Shown: positions 43,828 through 53,148, numbered from the stretch's first letter. The stretch is 64,000 bases of DNA from JAHEJE01 sp965216335 (GCA_965216335.1 OZ244154.1:2046001-2110000); one strand, 5' to 3'. Program-made: numbers and translations. The notes: a model not told the origin generated them from the letters alone.

Positions 43828-45312
43828 GTGCCGAAGTCTCCTGGAGGGGTCCTGCTCGCCGGCTTCTCGATCGACCGGAACGGTCCGGTTCCGATCTACC
43901 GCCAGATCGATGCGTCGCTGCGCCGTCTCATTCTGGACGGCAGCCTGGCGGCCGGTCAGAAGCTACCGTCGACCCGTGAGCTCGCGGCCGAGCTGGGCGT
44001 CTCGCGGGTGACCGTCAAGGCTGTCTACGAGCAACTGGTCGCCGAAGGTTATGCCAAGGCCAGGACCGGGGCCGGAACGTTTATCGCCCCGGGCCTGGAC
44101 ATCGATGCGGCACCGAGGCTCAAGCGCCGCCGCCGCGCAAGCCGGCCGCCTGAGATCGAGGTCTCGGACCGTGCCCGGGCGATCATGTCGTCCATGGCCA
44201 GCGCGCGGCACGGCCAGACCGGCCCGTTCCGCCCCGGCGTTCCGGCGCTGGACGTGTTTCCGGTCAAGACCTGGGGCAGATATCTGGCCGAAGCGATGGC
44301 GGGCAACGACCGCCACGACCTGAGTTACGGCGAGGTCAACGGCAGCGCGGCGCTACGCGCCTCCATCGCCAGGCATTTGACCGACGCCCGCAGCATGTCG
44401 GTCGACCCCGGTCAGATCGTCATCACGTCCGGCGCCCAGCAGGCCTTCGTGCTGATTGGCTTTGTGCTGCTCAACCGGGGCGACACGGTTTGGTATGAAG
44501 ACCCGGGCCACATTGCCGGCCGCGACGTCATGCAGATCATGGGCGCCAACGTCGCACCGGTGCCGATCGACAGTGAGGGCATGGACCTTCGGTTTGCCGC
44601 AGACAGGCATCCTCGGCCATCGATCATCTTTGCCACACCGTCGCACCAGCAGCCGTTGGGCACGACGATGAGCCTCGCCCGGCGCCTTGCTCTGCTCAAC
44701 TGCGCGCAAGAGACCGGCGCCTGGATTATCGAGGACGACTATGACAGCGAGTTCCGCTATCGCGGGCGGCCGCTGCCGGCACTGAGCGCACTCGACAGCG
44801 AACGCCGGGTGTTCTACGTCGGCACGTTTTCCAAATCGATGTTCTCGGCCATCCGCATCGGCTACATCGTGCTGCCGCCCGGACTGGTGGAGAGTTTCGC
44901 AAAGGCCCGCAACCTGCTCGGCCAGGGATCATCGGCGGTGGTCGAACAGGCCCTGTCCCGCTTTATCGACGACGGCCGGTTCGTCGAACACATCAGAAGG
45001 ATGCGCCGCATCTACCGCGAGCGCCGGGACATTCTGTTTGAATGCCTGACGCGCGAATGTCTGGACCACCTGGAACCGCAGCCGACGGATGCCGGCATGC
45101 ACATGCTGGCATGGCTGAAGAACGGCATCGACGACCGGGCCGCCCACAGGGCCTTGCTTGCTGCAGGCATCGAGTCCTTGCCGTTATCCGTCTACTGCAT
45201 GAGGCCGCCGGCCAGAGCGGGACTTGTTCTGGGTTTCACCTGTGCTCCGGGGCCGCGGATTGCAAGTCTCGTCCGGCGCATGTCCGAAGCGCTGAACGGT
45301 CATTTACGCTGA
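43828..45312 (+). CDS. MocR-type GntR/aminotransferase regulator
   Basis: 494 residues from a GTG at 43828, preferred over a TTG at 43816 because GGAGGA lies at 43818-43823. The GntR winged helix is residues ~15-80 (VPIYRQIDASLRRLILDGSLAAGQKLPSTRELAAELGVSRVTVKAVYEQL, in blocks). The PLP fold type I domain follows, with SYGEVNGSAALRASIARHL, WIIEDDYDSEFRY and the lysine in VGTFSKSMFSAIRIGY. MocR proteins sense PLP, an aldehyde or an amine. Its likely target is the divergent URO-D-like gene or its own promoter. Length and domains are complete. Confidence 0.9.
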   Translation: MPKSPGGVLLAGFSIDRNGPVPIYRQIDASLRRLILDGSLAAGQKLPSTRELAAELGVSRVTVKAVYEQLVAEGYAKARTGAGTFIAPGLDIDAAPRLKRRRRASRPPEIEVSDRARAIMSSMASARHGQTGPFRPGVPALDVFPVKTWGRYLAEAMAGNDRHDLSYGEVNGSAALRASIARHLTDARSMSVDPGQIVITSGAQQAFVLIGFVLLNRGDTVWYEDPGHIAGRDVMQIMGANVAPVPIDSEGMDLRFAADRHPRPSIIFATPSHQQPLGTTMSLARRLALLNCAQETGAWIIEDDYDSEFRYRGRPLPALSALDSERRVFYVGTFSKSMFSAIRIGYIVLPPGLVESFAKARNLLGQGSSAVVEQALSRFIDDGRFVEHIRRMRRIYRERRDILFECLTRECLDHLEPQPTDAGMHMLAWLKNGIDDRAAHRALLAAGIESLPLSVYCMRPPARAGLVLGFTCAPGPRIASLVRRMSEALNGHLR

Positions 45313-45358
45313 TAAGGCATCAGCCGCGCGACCGATGGGCCCAGGGGCTGCAATGGTG

Positions 45359-45422
45359 GAAAACCGCTGCCATATCAACACGGTACACAAGTCAGAAAAC
45401 CAAACGCCAATACCGCCGGTAT
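45359..45422. repeat. Stop-proximal 64-bp repeat, full copy 2
   Basis: Gapless match to 23131-23194 (54 of 64 by eye). It ends in ATACCGCCGGTAT (45410-45422), whose last base is the first base of the reverse-complement stop of the RodZ-like gene. Confidence 0.75.
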
Positions 45423-46567
45423 CAGCCGCGACTGCTCGACAGCGCGCTGACGTTCAGCGGACGGCCGACGAGGATTTCGCCGTTTTCGCCCAGCGTACCC
45501 ATGGCCTTGCCGTCGATGGAGTAGTTGAGCAGGCCGCCGTCGCGGGCGATGACCACCAGGCCGTCACGGGCTGGAACCCGGTAGCGGTCGCCCTTGCGCA
45601 GGGTCTGGGTCATCACGACATTGCCCTCGGCATCCTCGATGCGCACCCAGACGTTGTCGTTGGCTGTCAGCACGAGGCGTGCGCCCTTGTTGTCGGCCCC
45701 GAAGGTGCGCCCGGTGGCGCCTTGCGCCGGCTTAGCGACGTTGGCGACCTTCTTGGCCGGTGCAGGCGTGGCCGCCCTGGTTTTGGCCGCCGCCGCCGGC
45801 GGTGTCGGCTTGGCCTTGGGCAGCGGGATCGCCACCTTGGTCTTGTCGCTTTCAATGAGTTCGGTCAGGCCGGTCAAACCGCCCGCCGACTGCTCGGCAT
45901 CCAGGATGAGCTTGGTCATCGCGTCGTCGGCCAGCGGCTGTTCGTCGACCTTGGAGATCGAGGCGACGATTTCACCGTCCTTGCCGGCACTCGCGGTTCC
46001 GGCGCCGACGCTGACCGGCAGCGGCGCGGTTTCGGCTTCGGCCATCTGTTCGAGCTGGGCCGGTGCACCGGCGTCGCCGCTGAACAGGTACAATCCGCCC
46101 TCGAACACCAGGATGGCGGCAAACACCGAAGCGACGATGCCGCCGGCACCCGTGCCCATGGCTTTCAGCTTTGAAAGGTCCGGAAAACTGAGGATTTTCG
46201 CACTCGACAGCGGCCGCGGCTTCTTGACCCGGCGCTTGCGCAGCGTCGGGATCGGCTGCGGCAGGAACTGGGCATAATGCATGACCAGCGGCTGCGGATC
46301 GAAGCCGAGATACTCGGCATACTGGCCGATCAGCTGCAGGGCCTCGGAACGGGCCGGAAGCTTGGTCAGATCCCCGAGTTCGATCCCCTCGAGATGCAGG
46401 GGATGAATGCCGCACTGCTCGCCGGCCTGCTCGAGCGACAGGCGGCGGCCTTCGCGCTCGCGCTGCATGAACCATCCGGCCTCTCCGGCCGGGTCGATAT
46501 CGCCATCCGGTTTTGGCCGAAAGAATGTGAAGTCCGCCTGGAAGTCGCTCTGCGAGTGGGTGTTCAT
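45422..46567 (-). CDS. RodZ-like helix-turn-helix membrane protein (HTH_25, DUF4115)
   Basis: 381 residues. A RodZ-type HTH (residues ~30-105) contains REREGRRLSLEQAGEQCGIHPLHLEGIELGD. A membrane helix follows a basic segment (IVASVFAAILVFEGGLYLF, about 145-163). A disordered linker rich in Ala, Lys and Pro leads to a C-terminal DUF4115 domain (DNVWVRIEDAEGNVVMTQTL; GDRYRVPARDGL). RodZ links the MreB cytoskeleton to cell-wall synthesis; alphaproteobacterial homologues without the usual ispG neighbour have the same design. It precedes the priA gene divergently in neither sense: both run leftward, with priA upstream. Confidence 0.82.
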   Translation of the reverse strand: MNTHSQSDFQADFTFFRPKPDGDIDPAGEAGWFMQREREGRRLSLEQAGEQCGIHPLHLEGIELGDLTKLPARSEALQLIGQYAEYLGFDPQPLVMHYAQFLPQPIPTLRKRRVKKPRPLSSAKILSFPDLSKLKAMGTGAGGIVASVFAAILVFEGGLYLFSGDAGAPAQLEQMAEAETAPLPVSVGAGTASAGKDGEIVASISKVDEQPLADDAMTKLILDAEQSAGGLTGLTELIESDKTKVAIPLPKAKPTPPAAAAKTRAATPAPAKKVANVAKPAQGATGRTFGADNKGARLVLTANDNVWVRIEDAEGNVVMTQTLRKGDRYRVPARDGLVVIARDGGLLNYSIDGKAMGTLGENGEILVGRPLNVSALSSSRG

Positions 46568-46698
46568 GGCTTAATCTGTCTCGAATGTCCGGCCGATCGT
46601 GCCGAAAGCGCCCCCGGCCGCCGGACGGTTGTTCCTGAACACACAATGAAGAAAAATGGTAAGCAGAGTATGAATGCCGGGCCAGGAACAGGGTGGCT

Positions 46699-48879
46699 CT
46701 ACATGAAACTGTAGGGATCGATGTCGATCGCCAGGCGCAGCGAGCCGCGCGTCCTGATGCCGCCGAGCCAGGCGGTGAGGAAGGCCTGGATATCGACATC
46801 GCGGGTGCATTTCACCAGATAGCGCCAGCGGTGGCGGCCGCGCACCATGTGCAGCGGAGCCGGCGCCGGGCCGAGCACGTGGACGTCGCCGGTCGCAGGC
46901 ACTTGGCGGGCCAGGCTGCGGGTGAAACTCTCCGTTTCCGCGGCATCGCTGCCGGAAATGATAATGCCGGCGAGCTGACCGTAGGGCGGCAGGCCGGCAG
47001 CCTGACGGATGTGTTTTTCATGGTCGAGAAAGCCGTCGCGGTCGCCGGCTTTCAGGGCCTGCATCAGCGGATGGGCCGCATTGAAGGTCTGGATCAGCGC
47101 CCGGCCCGGCTTGTCGCCGCGCCCGGCCCGGCCGGCGACCTGGGCCATCAACTGCCAGGTGCGCTCGCCGGCACGCGGGTCCGAGGTTTCCAGCGCCAGA
47201 TCGGCATCGACGACGCCGACCAGCGTCAGGCCGGGGAAATTGTGCCCCTTGGCAACCAGCTGCGTGCCGATGACCAGGTTGTAGGCGCCCTTTGCCACAT
47301 CGGCGATGGTGGCCCGCAGGGTCGCGCCGCGCTGCAGGTCGCTCGACAGGATAGCGAGCCGGGCGTCGGGGAACTGAACCGCCGCCTCCTCGGCCAGGCG
47401 TTCGACCCCGGGACCGCAGGGTACCAGCGAGCCTTCGGTCTTACAGTAGGGGCAGGCGTCAGGCACCGGTTCGATGTGGCCGCAGTGATGGCACATGAGC
47501 TGGCGCCGGAAGCGGTGCTCGACCAGCCATGTCGAACAGTTCGGGCATTCCACCCGGTGGCCGCAGGTCCGGCACAGGGTGAGCGGCGCATAGCCGCGCC
47601 GGTTGAGGAACAACAGCACCTGGTCGCCATCGGCCAGCGTCCGGCCGACCGCTTCGTGCAGGGGCGGCGACAGCCAGTGGCCGGACGGCGGCGCCTCGCG
47701 CGTCAGATCGATGAGGTCGATGTCCGGCAGCTCGGCACGTCCGTGCCGGTCCTTCAGGGTGATGTGGCCGTAGCGCCCGCGGTCGACATTGACCAGGCTT
47801 TCCAGCGACGGGGTGGCCGAAGCCAGCACCACCGGGAAGCCGCCCAGCGCGCCATAGACGACAGCCATGTCGCGGGCGTGGTAGCTCGCGCCGTCGTCCT
47901 GCTTGAAGGCCGGCTCGTGCTCCTCGTCGACGACGATCAGCCCGGGCCGCGCCCAGGGCAGGAACAGCGCCGAACGGGCACCGACGACGATCCTCACCTC
48001 GCCCGACGCCACACCGCGCCACACCCGTTCGCGCTCCCTGGGCCGGACATCGGAATGCCACTCCGCCGGCGCGGCGCCGAAGCGCTGCTCGACCCGGGCG
48101 ATGAACTGGCCGGTGAGTGCGATTTCCGGCAGCAGCAACAGGACCTGCCGGCCCGCCGACAGGGCCGCGGCCATGGCCTCGAAATAGACCTCCGTCTTAC
48201 CCGAGCCGGTGACGCCGTCAAGCAGGTTGGTGGAGAACGTCCGCGCCGTCACCGCCTTGCGCAATTCCGCCGCCGCGGCTTCCTGCGATGACGACAGGTG
48301 CACCTGATCGGCCAGCGGATCGGGTCTGGCGAACGGCGCCAGCGCCGGCAGGGCAACCGCTTCCAGCGCCCCGGCCTCGGCGAGACCGCGCACCACGCCG
48401 GTGCCGACGCCGGCCATCTCGGCCAGATCGCGCGGCAACAGCGCCATGCCGGCTTCAGCGGCCGCCTCGAGCACCCGCTGGCGCTGCGGGGTCATGCGGT
48501 CCGGCGTCGCGCCGGTCGCCCGGTAGGCCAGTTTTTCGCGCGGGCCTTCGAAAGCGCCGGGCGCGCGCAGGCACATGCGCAGCACCTGGCCGGGCGGTTC
48601 GAGGTAATAGGCCGCCAGCCAATCGATGAACCGGCGGTGCAGCGCCGGCATCGGCGCCACGTCGTAGCGTTCAACGACATCGCGCAGTTTCACGCTGTCC
48701 GGCACCGCACCGCCGCACGACCAGACGACGCCGGTCATGCGGCGCGGACCGAGCGGCACGCACACATAATCACCCTCGCCGAGCACCATGTCATCCGGCA
48801 CCCTGTAGGAATAGGCCCCGTCCAGCGCCAGCGGCAGCAGCACCTCGACAATCCGCGGTTTTGAAGAATCGTCCGCCAT
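46699..48879 (-). CDS. priA: Primosomal protein N' (replication restart helicase)
   Basis: 726 residues from the ATG at 48879; the open extension to 48993 runs into the P1 repeat. The 3'-DNA-binding domain is followed by the superfamily 2 helicase with GVTGSGKTEVYFEAM (222-236), VDEEHEPAFKQDDGASYHARD and LASATPSLESL. Eight cysteines bind two zincs: CRTCGH, CPNCS, CHHCG and CPYCK. Then RGATLRATIADVAKGAYNLVIGTQLVAKGHNFP (in blocks). It reloads the replisome at stalled forks. Confidence 0.96.
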   Translation of the reverse strand: MADDSSKPRIVEVLLPLALDGAYSYRVPDDMVLGEGDYVCVPLGPRRMTGVVWSCGGAVPDSVKLRDVVERYDVAPMPALHRRFIDWLAAYYLEPPGQVLRMCLRAPGAFEGPREKLAYRATGATPDRMTPQRQRVLEAAAEAGMALLPRDLAEMAGVGTGVVRGLAEAGALEAVALPALAPFARPDPLADQVHLSSSQEAAAAELRKAVTARTFSTNLLDGVTGSGKTEVYFEAMAAALSAGRQVLLLLPEIALTGQFIARVEQRFGAAPAEWHSDVRPRERERVWRGVASGEVRIVVGARSALFLPWARPGLIVVDEEHEPAFKQDDGASYHARDMAVVYGALGGFPVVLASATPSLESLVNVDRGRYGHITLKDRHGRAELPDIDLIDLTREAPPSGHWLSPPLHEAVGRTLADGDQVLLFLNRRGYAPLTLCRTCGHRVECPNCSTWLVEHRFRRQLMCHHCGHIEPVPDACPYCKTEGSLVPCGPGVERLAEEAAVQFPDARLAILSSDLQRGATLRATIADVAKGAYNLVIGTQLVAKGHNFPGLTLVGVVDADLALETSDPRAGERTWQLMAQVAGRAGRGDKPGRALIQTFNAAHPLMQALKAGDRDGFLDHEKHIRQAAGLPPYGQLAGIIISGSDAAETESFTRSLARQVPATGDVHVLGPAPAPLHMVRGRHRWRYLVKCTRDVDIQAFLTAWLGGIRTRGSLRLAIDIDPYSFM

Positions 48880-49245
48880 GCGGCCAAGGTGGGCGATCGG
48901 CCGCGCGCGATCAATGGCCGATTTGTCCTTGGCAAATCGCACCGTGACAGAACCTGTTGCATGAGCATCCTGGACACCGCGCCCGGCGCTCACTCTTCTT
49001 CTTCCCCCAGAAAGGGGGAAGGTTGGGATGGGGGTTGACGGCGGTGCAAAGTGTTGCCGTCGACGCGTGGTGCACCGCCATCAATCCCCACCCTGACCCT
49101 CCCCTTTTCTAGGGGAGGGAACCGAATCCATCAAAAAGAGTCGCTAGGGGTTTTCGACCCGACGATTGTGTCGATCGGTGTTTGAGCGCCGCCAAAGCCG
49201 TGATAGTTTGCGCCGCAAATCACCTGGGTGTTGAGGGAACCGCAC
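48880..49245. other. priA leader and transaldolase upstream region with P1 repeat
   Basis: 366-bp divergent gap. The middle is the P1 repeat at 49000-49119. No gene or terminator was seen in the rest; both promoters must lie on either side of the repeat. Confidence 0.45.
49000..49119. repeat. P1 palindromic repeat, copy D
   Basis: Same three-part structure as the copies at 24372, 31053 and 34540. The spacer (about 49046-49074) is itself an inverted repeat with arms GCGGTGCA and TGCACCGC. Confidence 0.85.
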
Positions 49246-49899
49246 ATGAAATTTTTTGCCGATACCGCGGAAATCGACGAGATCCGCGAACTGAACGATG
49301 TCGGGCTGCTCGATGGCGTAACGACCAACCCGTCGCTGGTCGCCAAGTCGGGGCGCGACTTCAAGGAAGTGGTTGCGGAAATCTGCGCCACCGTCGACGG
49401 CCCGGTGAGCGCCGAGGTGACCGCGCTCGATGCCGACGGCATGGTCGCCGAGGCCGGGCAGCTGACCACGATCGCCAAGAACGTATGCATCAAGGTGCCG
49501 CTCACCTGGGACGGGCTGAAGGCCTGCCGGACGCTGACCCAGGCTGGGACGATGGTCAACGTGACCTTGTGCTTCAACGCCAACCAGGCGCTGTTGGCGG
49601 CCAAGGCCGGCGCCACCTTCATCTCGCCGTTCATCGGCCGGCTCGACGATCTCGGCCTCGACGGCATGGAGCTGATCGAGGAAATCCGCGAGATCTACGA
49701 CAACTACGACTACACCACCGAGATCCTCGCCGCCTCGATCCGTTCGGCCAACCATGTCAAGTATTCAGCGCTCGCCGGCGCCGACGTCGCCACCGTGCCG
49801 CCATCGGTCCTTAAGGGCCTGGTCAAGCACGCCCTGACCGACAAGGGGCTGGAGGCGTTCCTGGCCGATTGGGAAAAGACCGGGCAGAAGATCGTGTGA
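49246..49899 (+). CDS. fsa: Fructose-6-phosphate aldolase / transaldolase, small type
   Basis: 217 residues from the ATG at 49246 (GAGGGAA 8-9 bases upstream). [20 protein letters not shown] and [13 protein letters not shown] start the barrel. K83 in [13 protein letters not shown] is the Schiff-base lysine, and [32 protein letters not shown] (in blocks) follows. Proteins of this ~215-residue class work as transaldolase or as fructose-6-phosphate aldolase; the two cannot be told apart by eye here. In this order, priA-fsa-xerC, the locus is conserved in Hyphomicrobiales. Confidence 0.93.
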   Translation: MKFFADTAEIDEIRELNDVGLLDGVTTNPSLVAKSGRDFKEVVAEICATVDGPVSAEVTALDADGMVAEAGQLTTIAKNVCIKVPLTWDGLKACRTLTQAGTMVNVTLCFNANQALLAAKAGATFISPFIGRLDDLGLDGMELIEEIREIYDNYDYTTEILAASIRSANHVKYSALAGADVATVPPSVLKGLVKHALTDKGLEAFLADWEKTGQKIV

Positions 49900-49908
49900 C
49901 AGGTGGTT

Positions 49909-50044
49909 CCCCTCCCCCTTGTGGGGAGGGGCCAGGGGTGGGGGGCAGGAATGGTTAGCATCGGCCAGTCCTGTTCAAAGCGACTGCCGCTGGCCCCACC
50001 CGGTCAGTGCTGCGCACTGCCCACCCTCCCCACAAGGGGGAGGG
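49909..50044. repeat. P2 palindromic repeat, copy C'
   Basis: Same layout as the copies at 29371 and 35411, lying between fsa and xerC, which point the same way. Outer arms CCCTCCCCCTTGTGGGGAGG and CCTCCCCACAAGGGGGAGGG. Confidence 0.8.
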
Positions 50045-50092
50045 TTTGAATGACAACAGACTCTGTTAACCCGCTGCGGGCTAGTCTCGGAC

Positions 50093-51067
50093 ATGGTTGC
50101 GAATGTCGAGATCTGCCGCTTTGGTGCGGCGCGGGATGCTTCGGACGGGGTTGCCGACTGGCTGGGCTACCTTGCCGGTGAGCGCCGGATGGCGGCAAAG
50201 ACGGTCGAGGCCTACGCCCGCGATGTTACGCAGTTCTGCGGATTTCTCACCGATCATATGGGTGAACCGCCCGGCCTGAAGACCCTGGCGGGCTTGAAGA
50301 CGCGCGATTTCCGCTCGTTTCTGGCGGCGCGGCGCAATGACGGCATCGGCAGCCGGACACTGGCCCGCCAGCTCTCGGCCATCCGCTCGCTGTACCGTTA
50401 TCTGGAGCGCAACGGGGTGCTGGAGAACCCGGCCCTGTCGGCGCTGAAATCGCCCAAGCTCGGCCATCTGGTGCCCAAGCCGCTCAATGCCCAGGCGGCG
50501 CTCGATGTCGTGTCGCCGGATGCGGTGCGGGCGACGAGCGATACCCCGGCGTGGATCGAGGCCCGCGACCTGGCGGTGCTGACGCTGCTGTACGGTTGCG
50601 GCCTGCGCATTTCCGAAGCGCTCGACATGACCCGCATCGAGGCGCCGCTCGATGCCCGCCAGGATGTCATGCGCATCACCGGCAAGGGCGGCAAGACGCG
50701 CCTGGTGCCGGTGCTCGCTGCCGCGCGGAACGCCATTGCGCGCTACATTGAACTATGCCCCTACCGGCTGGCCGGCAGCGAGCCGCTGTTCCGGGGCGCG
50801 CGCGGCGGCAAGCTGAACCCGCGGCTGATCCAGCTCTTGATGCAGCGCCTGCGCGGCGCGCTCGGCCTGCCCGATACGGCAACGCCGCATGCGCTCAGGC
50901 ACAGTTTTGCCAGTCACCTTCTATCGGCCGGGGCGGACCTGCGTTCGATCCAGGAACTGCTCGGCCATGCCAGCCTGTCGACCACCCAGGTCTATACGGA
51001 GGTGGACCGGGCTCACCTTCTGGCGCAGTATAACAAAGCCCATCCCCGCGCCGGCAGCGTCAAATAA
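50093..51067 (+). CDS. xerC: Tyrosine recombinase XerC
   Basis: 324 residues. The SAM-like N-domain (about 20-110) is followed by the catalytic domain with R172 (GCGLRISEAL), K198 (GKGGKTRLVP), H266-x-x-R269 (HALRHSFASHLL), H292 (LGHASLSTTQ) and Y301 (VYTEVD). It resolves chromosome dimers with XerD at dif. The full catalytic set and length fit XerC rather than a phage integrase, and its place next to fsa and priA is the one known for XerC in this order. Confidence 0.93.
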   Translation: MVANVEICRFGAARDASDGVADWLGYLAGERRMAAKTVEAYARDVTQFCGFLTDHMGEPPGLKTLAGLKTRDFRSFLAARRNDGIGSRTLARQLSAIRSLYRYLERNGVLENPALSALKSPKLGHLVPKPLNAQAALDVVSPDAVRATSDTPAWIEARDLAVLTLLYGCGLRISEALDMTRIEAPLDARQDVMRITGKGGKTRLVPVLAAARNAIARYIELCPYRLAGSEPLFRGARGGKLNPRLIQLLMQRLRGALGLPDTATPHALRHSFASHLLSAGADLRSIQELLGHASLSTTQVYTEVDRAHLLAQYNKAHPRAGSVK

Positions 51068-51081
51068 GCGAGGTTCCCCCA

Positions 51082-52101
51082 ATGCGTCAGGTCCTGTTGA
51101 GTTTCTTCGCCATCGTGCTGGCGCTGATGCTTGCCCCCGCTGGCGCAAGTGCCAACGAGCCAGCCTGCAAGGGTCATGACCTGATTGCCCGGATGCAGGC
51201 CGACCAGCCCGGTGTCTTTGCAGACGTGATGGCCAAGGCGGCACAGGAACCCAACGGCGAGGCCATGTTCTGGCGCATCGATGGAGCATCGAACGGCCAG
51301 CCGTCCTGGCTGCTCGGCACCATCCACCTGAGTGACGATCGGGTGACGACGCTGAGCCCGGCTGTCAGACAGGCGATCAAGAGCGCCCAGGCCGTGGCGC
51401 TGGAAGTGGCCAATATTGCCGACAAGGCCGAAATGACGAAGCAAGCCATGTCTGACCCGTCGATCATCCTTCTGCCGTCGGGCGAGTCACTATGGGATCA
51501 AATGGATTCGGCTGCCGCCGGTACAGTCGAAAAGCAGCTGGCCGCCGTGGGCATCGCCAAGGAGCAGGCCGCGCCGCTGCAGCCATGGCTCTTGGCGACC
51601 ATGCTGTCCGTCTCCCCGTGCATTGCCCAGCGCGCCGCCAAAGGTCACCCCGGGGTCGATCAGGTCGTAGCGGAACAGGCCGGTGAAGCCGGCAAGAAGA
51701 TTGTCGGGCTGGAGACCGTAAAGGAACAACTGGGCGCCATGAGCTCCATGTCGATGAAAGCGCAAACCGCGTTCCTGGTGAGCTCCGTCAAGCTCTACCC
51801 CCAAATTGACGACTACATGGAAACCATGGTCCAGGCTTACCTGAACCGCCATATCACCGCCCTGCTGCCGTTTCAGGCGGCCCACCTCAAATCTGCCACC
51901 GCCGATCAGGATGCGGCGGCGATGAATGAATTCATCGACAAGCTGGTCGTCAGGCGCAACCACACGATGGCCGAACGCGCCAAACCGCATCTCGAACAGG
52001 GCGGCATCGTGATCGCCGTCGGCGCATTGCACCTGCCGGGCAAAGAGGGCCTGGTCGCCCTCATCCGCCAGCAGGGTTTCAAGGTGGTTCCGGTCGAATA
52101 A
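51082..52101 (+). CDS. TraB/GumN family protein, secreted
   Basis: 339 residues with signal peptide (LLSFFAIVLALMLAPAGASA). PSWLLGTIHLSDDRVTTLSP and the C-terminal GGIVIAVGALHLPGKEGLVALIRQQGF are the two halves of the TraB/GumN domain, with the paired GTIH and GALH histidines thought to be catalytic in the Tiki protease relatives. It starts 14 bp after xerC. Probably a periplasmic metalloprotease-like protein. Confidence 0.85.
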   Translation: MRQVLLSFFAIVLALMLAPAGASANEPACKGHDLIARMQADQPGVFADVMAKAAQEPNGEAMFWRIDGASNGQPSWLLGTIHLSDDRVTTLSPAVRQAIKSAQAVALEVANIADKAEMTKQAMSDPSIILLPSGESLWDQMDSAAAGTVEKQLAAVGIAKEQAAPLQPWLLATMLSVSPCIAQRAAKGHPGVDQVVAEQAGEAGKKIVGLETVKEQLGAMSSMSMKAQTAFLVSSVKLYPQIDDYMETMVQAYLNRHITALLPFQAAHLKSATADQDAAAMNEFIDKLVVRRNHTMAERAKPHLEQGGIVIAVGALHLPGKEGLVALIRQQGFKVVPVE

Positions 52102-52107
52102 CCCGCC

Positions 52108-53148
52108 TCAGGCGGCCTGTTTGGACATCAGGCCACGGTTGATCAGCGTTTCGGCGATCTGCACCGTGTTGAGGGCGGCACCCTTGCGCAGGTTGTCGGA
52201 GACGATCCACATGGCCAGGCCGTTCTCGACCGTGATGTCCTCGCGGATGCGCGACACGAAGGTGGCGAAGTCGCCGACGCATTCCACCGGCGTGACGTAG
52301 CCGCCGTCCTCGCGCTTGTCGACCACCAGCAGGCCCGGCGCCTCGCGCAGGATGTCGCGCGCCTCATCGGCACTGACGTCGGTCTCGAACTCGATGTTTA
52401 CCGCCTCGGAATGGCCGACGAACACCGGCACACGCACGCAGGTCGCCGTCAGCTTGATCTTGGGATCGAGCATCTTCTTGGTCTCGGCGACCATCTTCCA
52501 CTCTTCCTTGGTGGAGCCGTCTTCCATGAACACATCGATGTGCGGAATGACATTGAAGGCAATCTGTTTGGTGAACTTCTTCGGCTCCGGCGCATCGGTG
52601 ACAAAGATGCCCTTGGTCTGATCCCACAGTTCGTCCATGGCCTCCTTGCCGGCGCCGGATACCGACTGGTAGGTCGAGCACACCACGCGCCTGATCTTGA
52701 AGGCGTCGTGCAGCGGCTTGAGCGCCACGACGAGCTGCGCGGTCGAGCAGTTCGGGTTGGCGATGATGTTGCGCCGGTCGTTGCGCGCCATGTAGGGCTC
52801 GAGCGCGTGGGCGTTCACCTCCGGCACGATCAGCGGCACTTCCGGGTCGTAACGCCAGCACGACGAGTTATCGATGACGATGGCACCGGCCGCACCGATT
52901 TTCGGCGACCACGTCTTGGAAATTTCCGAGCCGGCCGACATCAGGCAGAAGTCGACCTTAGAGAATTCGAACTGCTCCAGGTCCTGGCACTTCAGGGTGG
53001 CGTCGCCGAACGACACTTCCTTGCCGACCGAGCGGCGCGACGCGATGGCGAACACCTCATCGGCGGGAAACTCGCGCTCGGCGAGGATGTTGAGCATTTC
53101 ATGGCCGACATTTCCCGTCGCGCCGACAACTGCAACCTTGTAACCCAT
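52108..53148 (-). CDS. asd: Aspartate-semialdehyde dehydrogenase
   Basis: 346 residues. KVAVVGATGNVGHEML is the NADP-binding start. NPNCSTAQLVVALKPLHD carries the catalytic Cys (about residue 133). STYQSVSGAGKEAMDEL, CVRVPVFVGHSEAVNIEFE with the substrate Arg and His, and the C-terminal DNLRKGAALNTVQIAE complete the family set. It makes aspartate semialdehyde for Lys, Met, Thr and diaminopimelate synthesis. It is convergent with the TraB/GumN gene. Confidence 0.96.
   Translation of the reverse strand: MGYKVAVVGATGNVGHEMLNILAEREFPADEVFAIASRRSVGKEVSFGDATLKCQDLEQFEFSKVDFCLMSAGSEISKTWSPKIGAAGAIVIDNSSCWRYDPEVPLIVPEVNAHALEPYMARNDRRNIIANPNCSTAQLVVALKPLHDAFKIRRVVCSTYQSVSGAGKEAMDELWDQTKGIFVTDAPEPKKFTKQIAFNVIPHIDVFMEDGSTKEEWKMVAETKKMLDPKIKLTATCVRVPVFVGHSEAVNIEFETDVSADEARDILREAPGLLVVDKREDGGYVTPVECVGDFATFVSRIREDITVENGLAMWIVSDNLRKGAALNTVQIAETLINRGLMSKQAA

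Noticed and set aside
46693..48291. 532-codon plus-strand frame opposite priA
   Set aside because: Shadow of priA, whose helicase and zinc motifs are complete on the minus strand.
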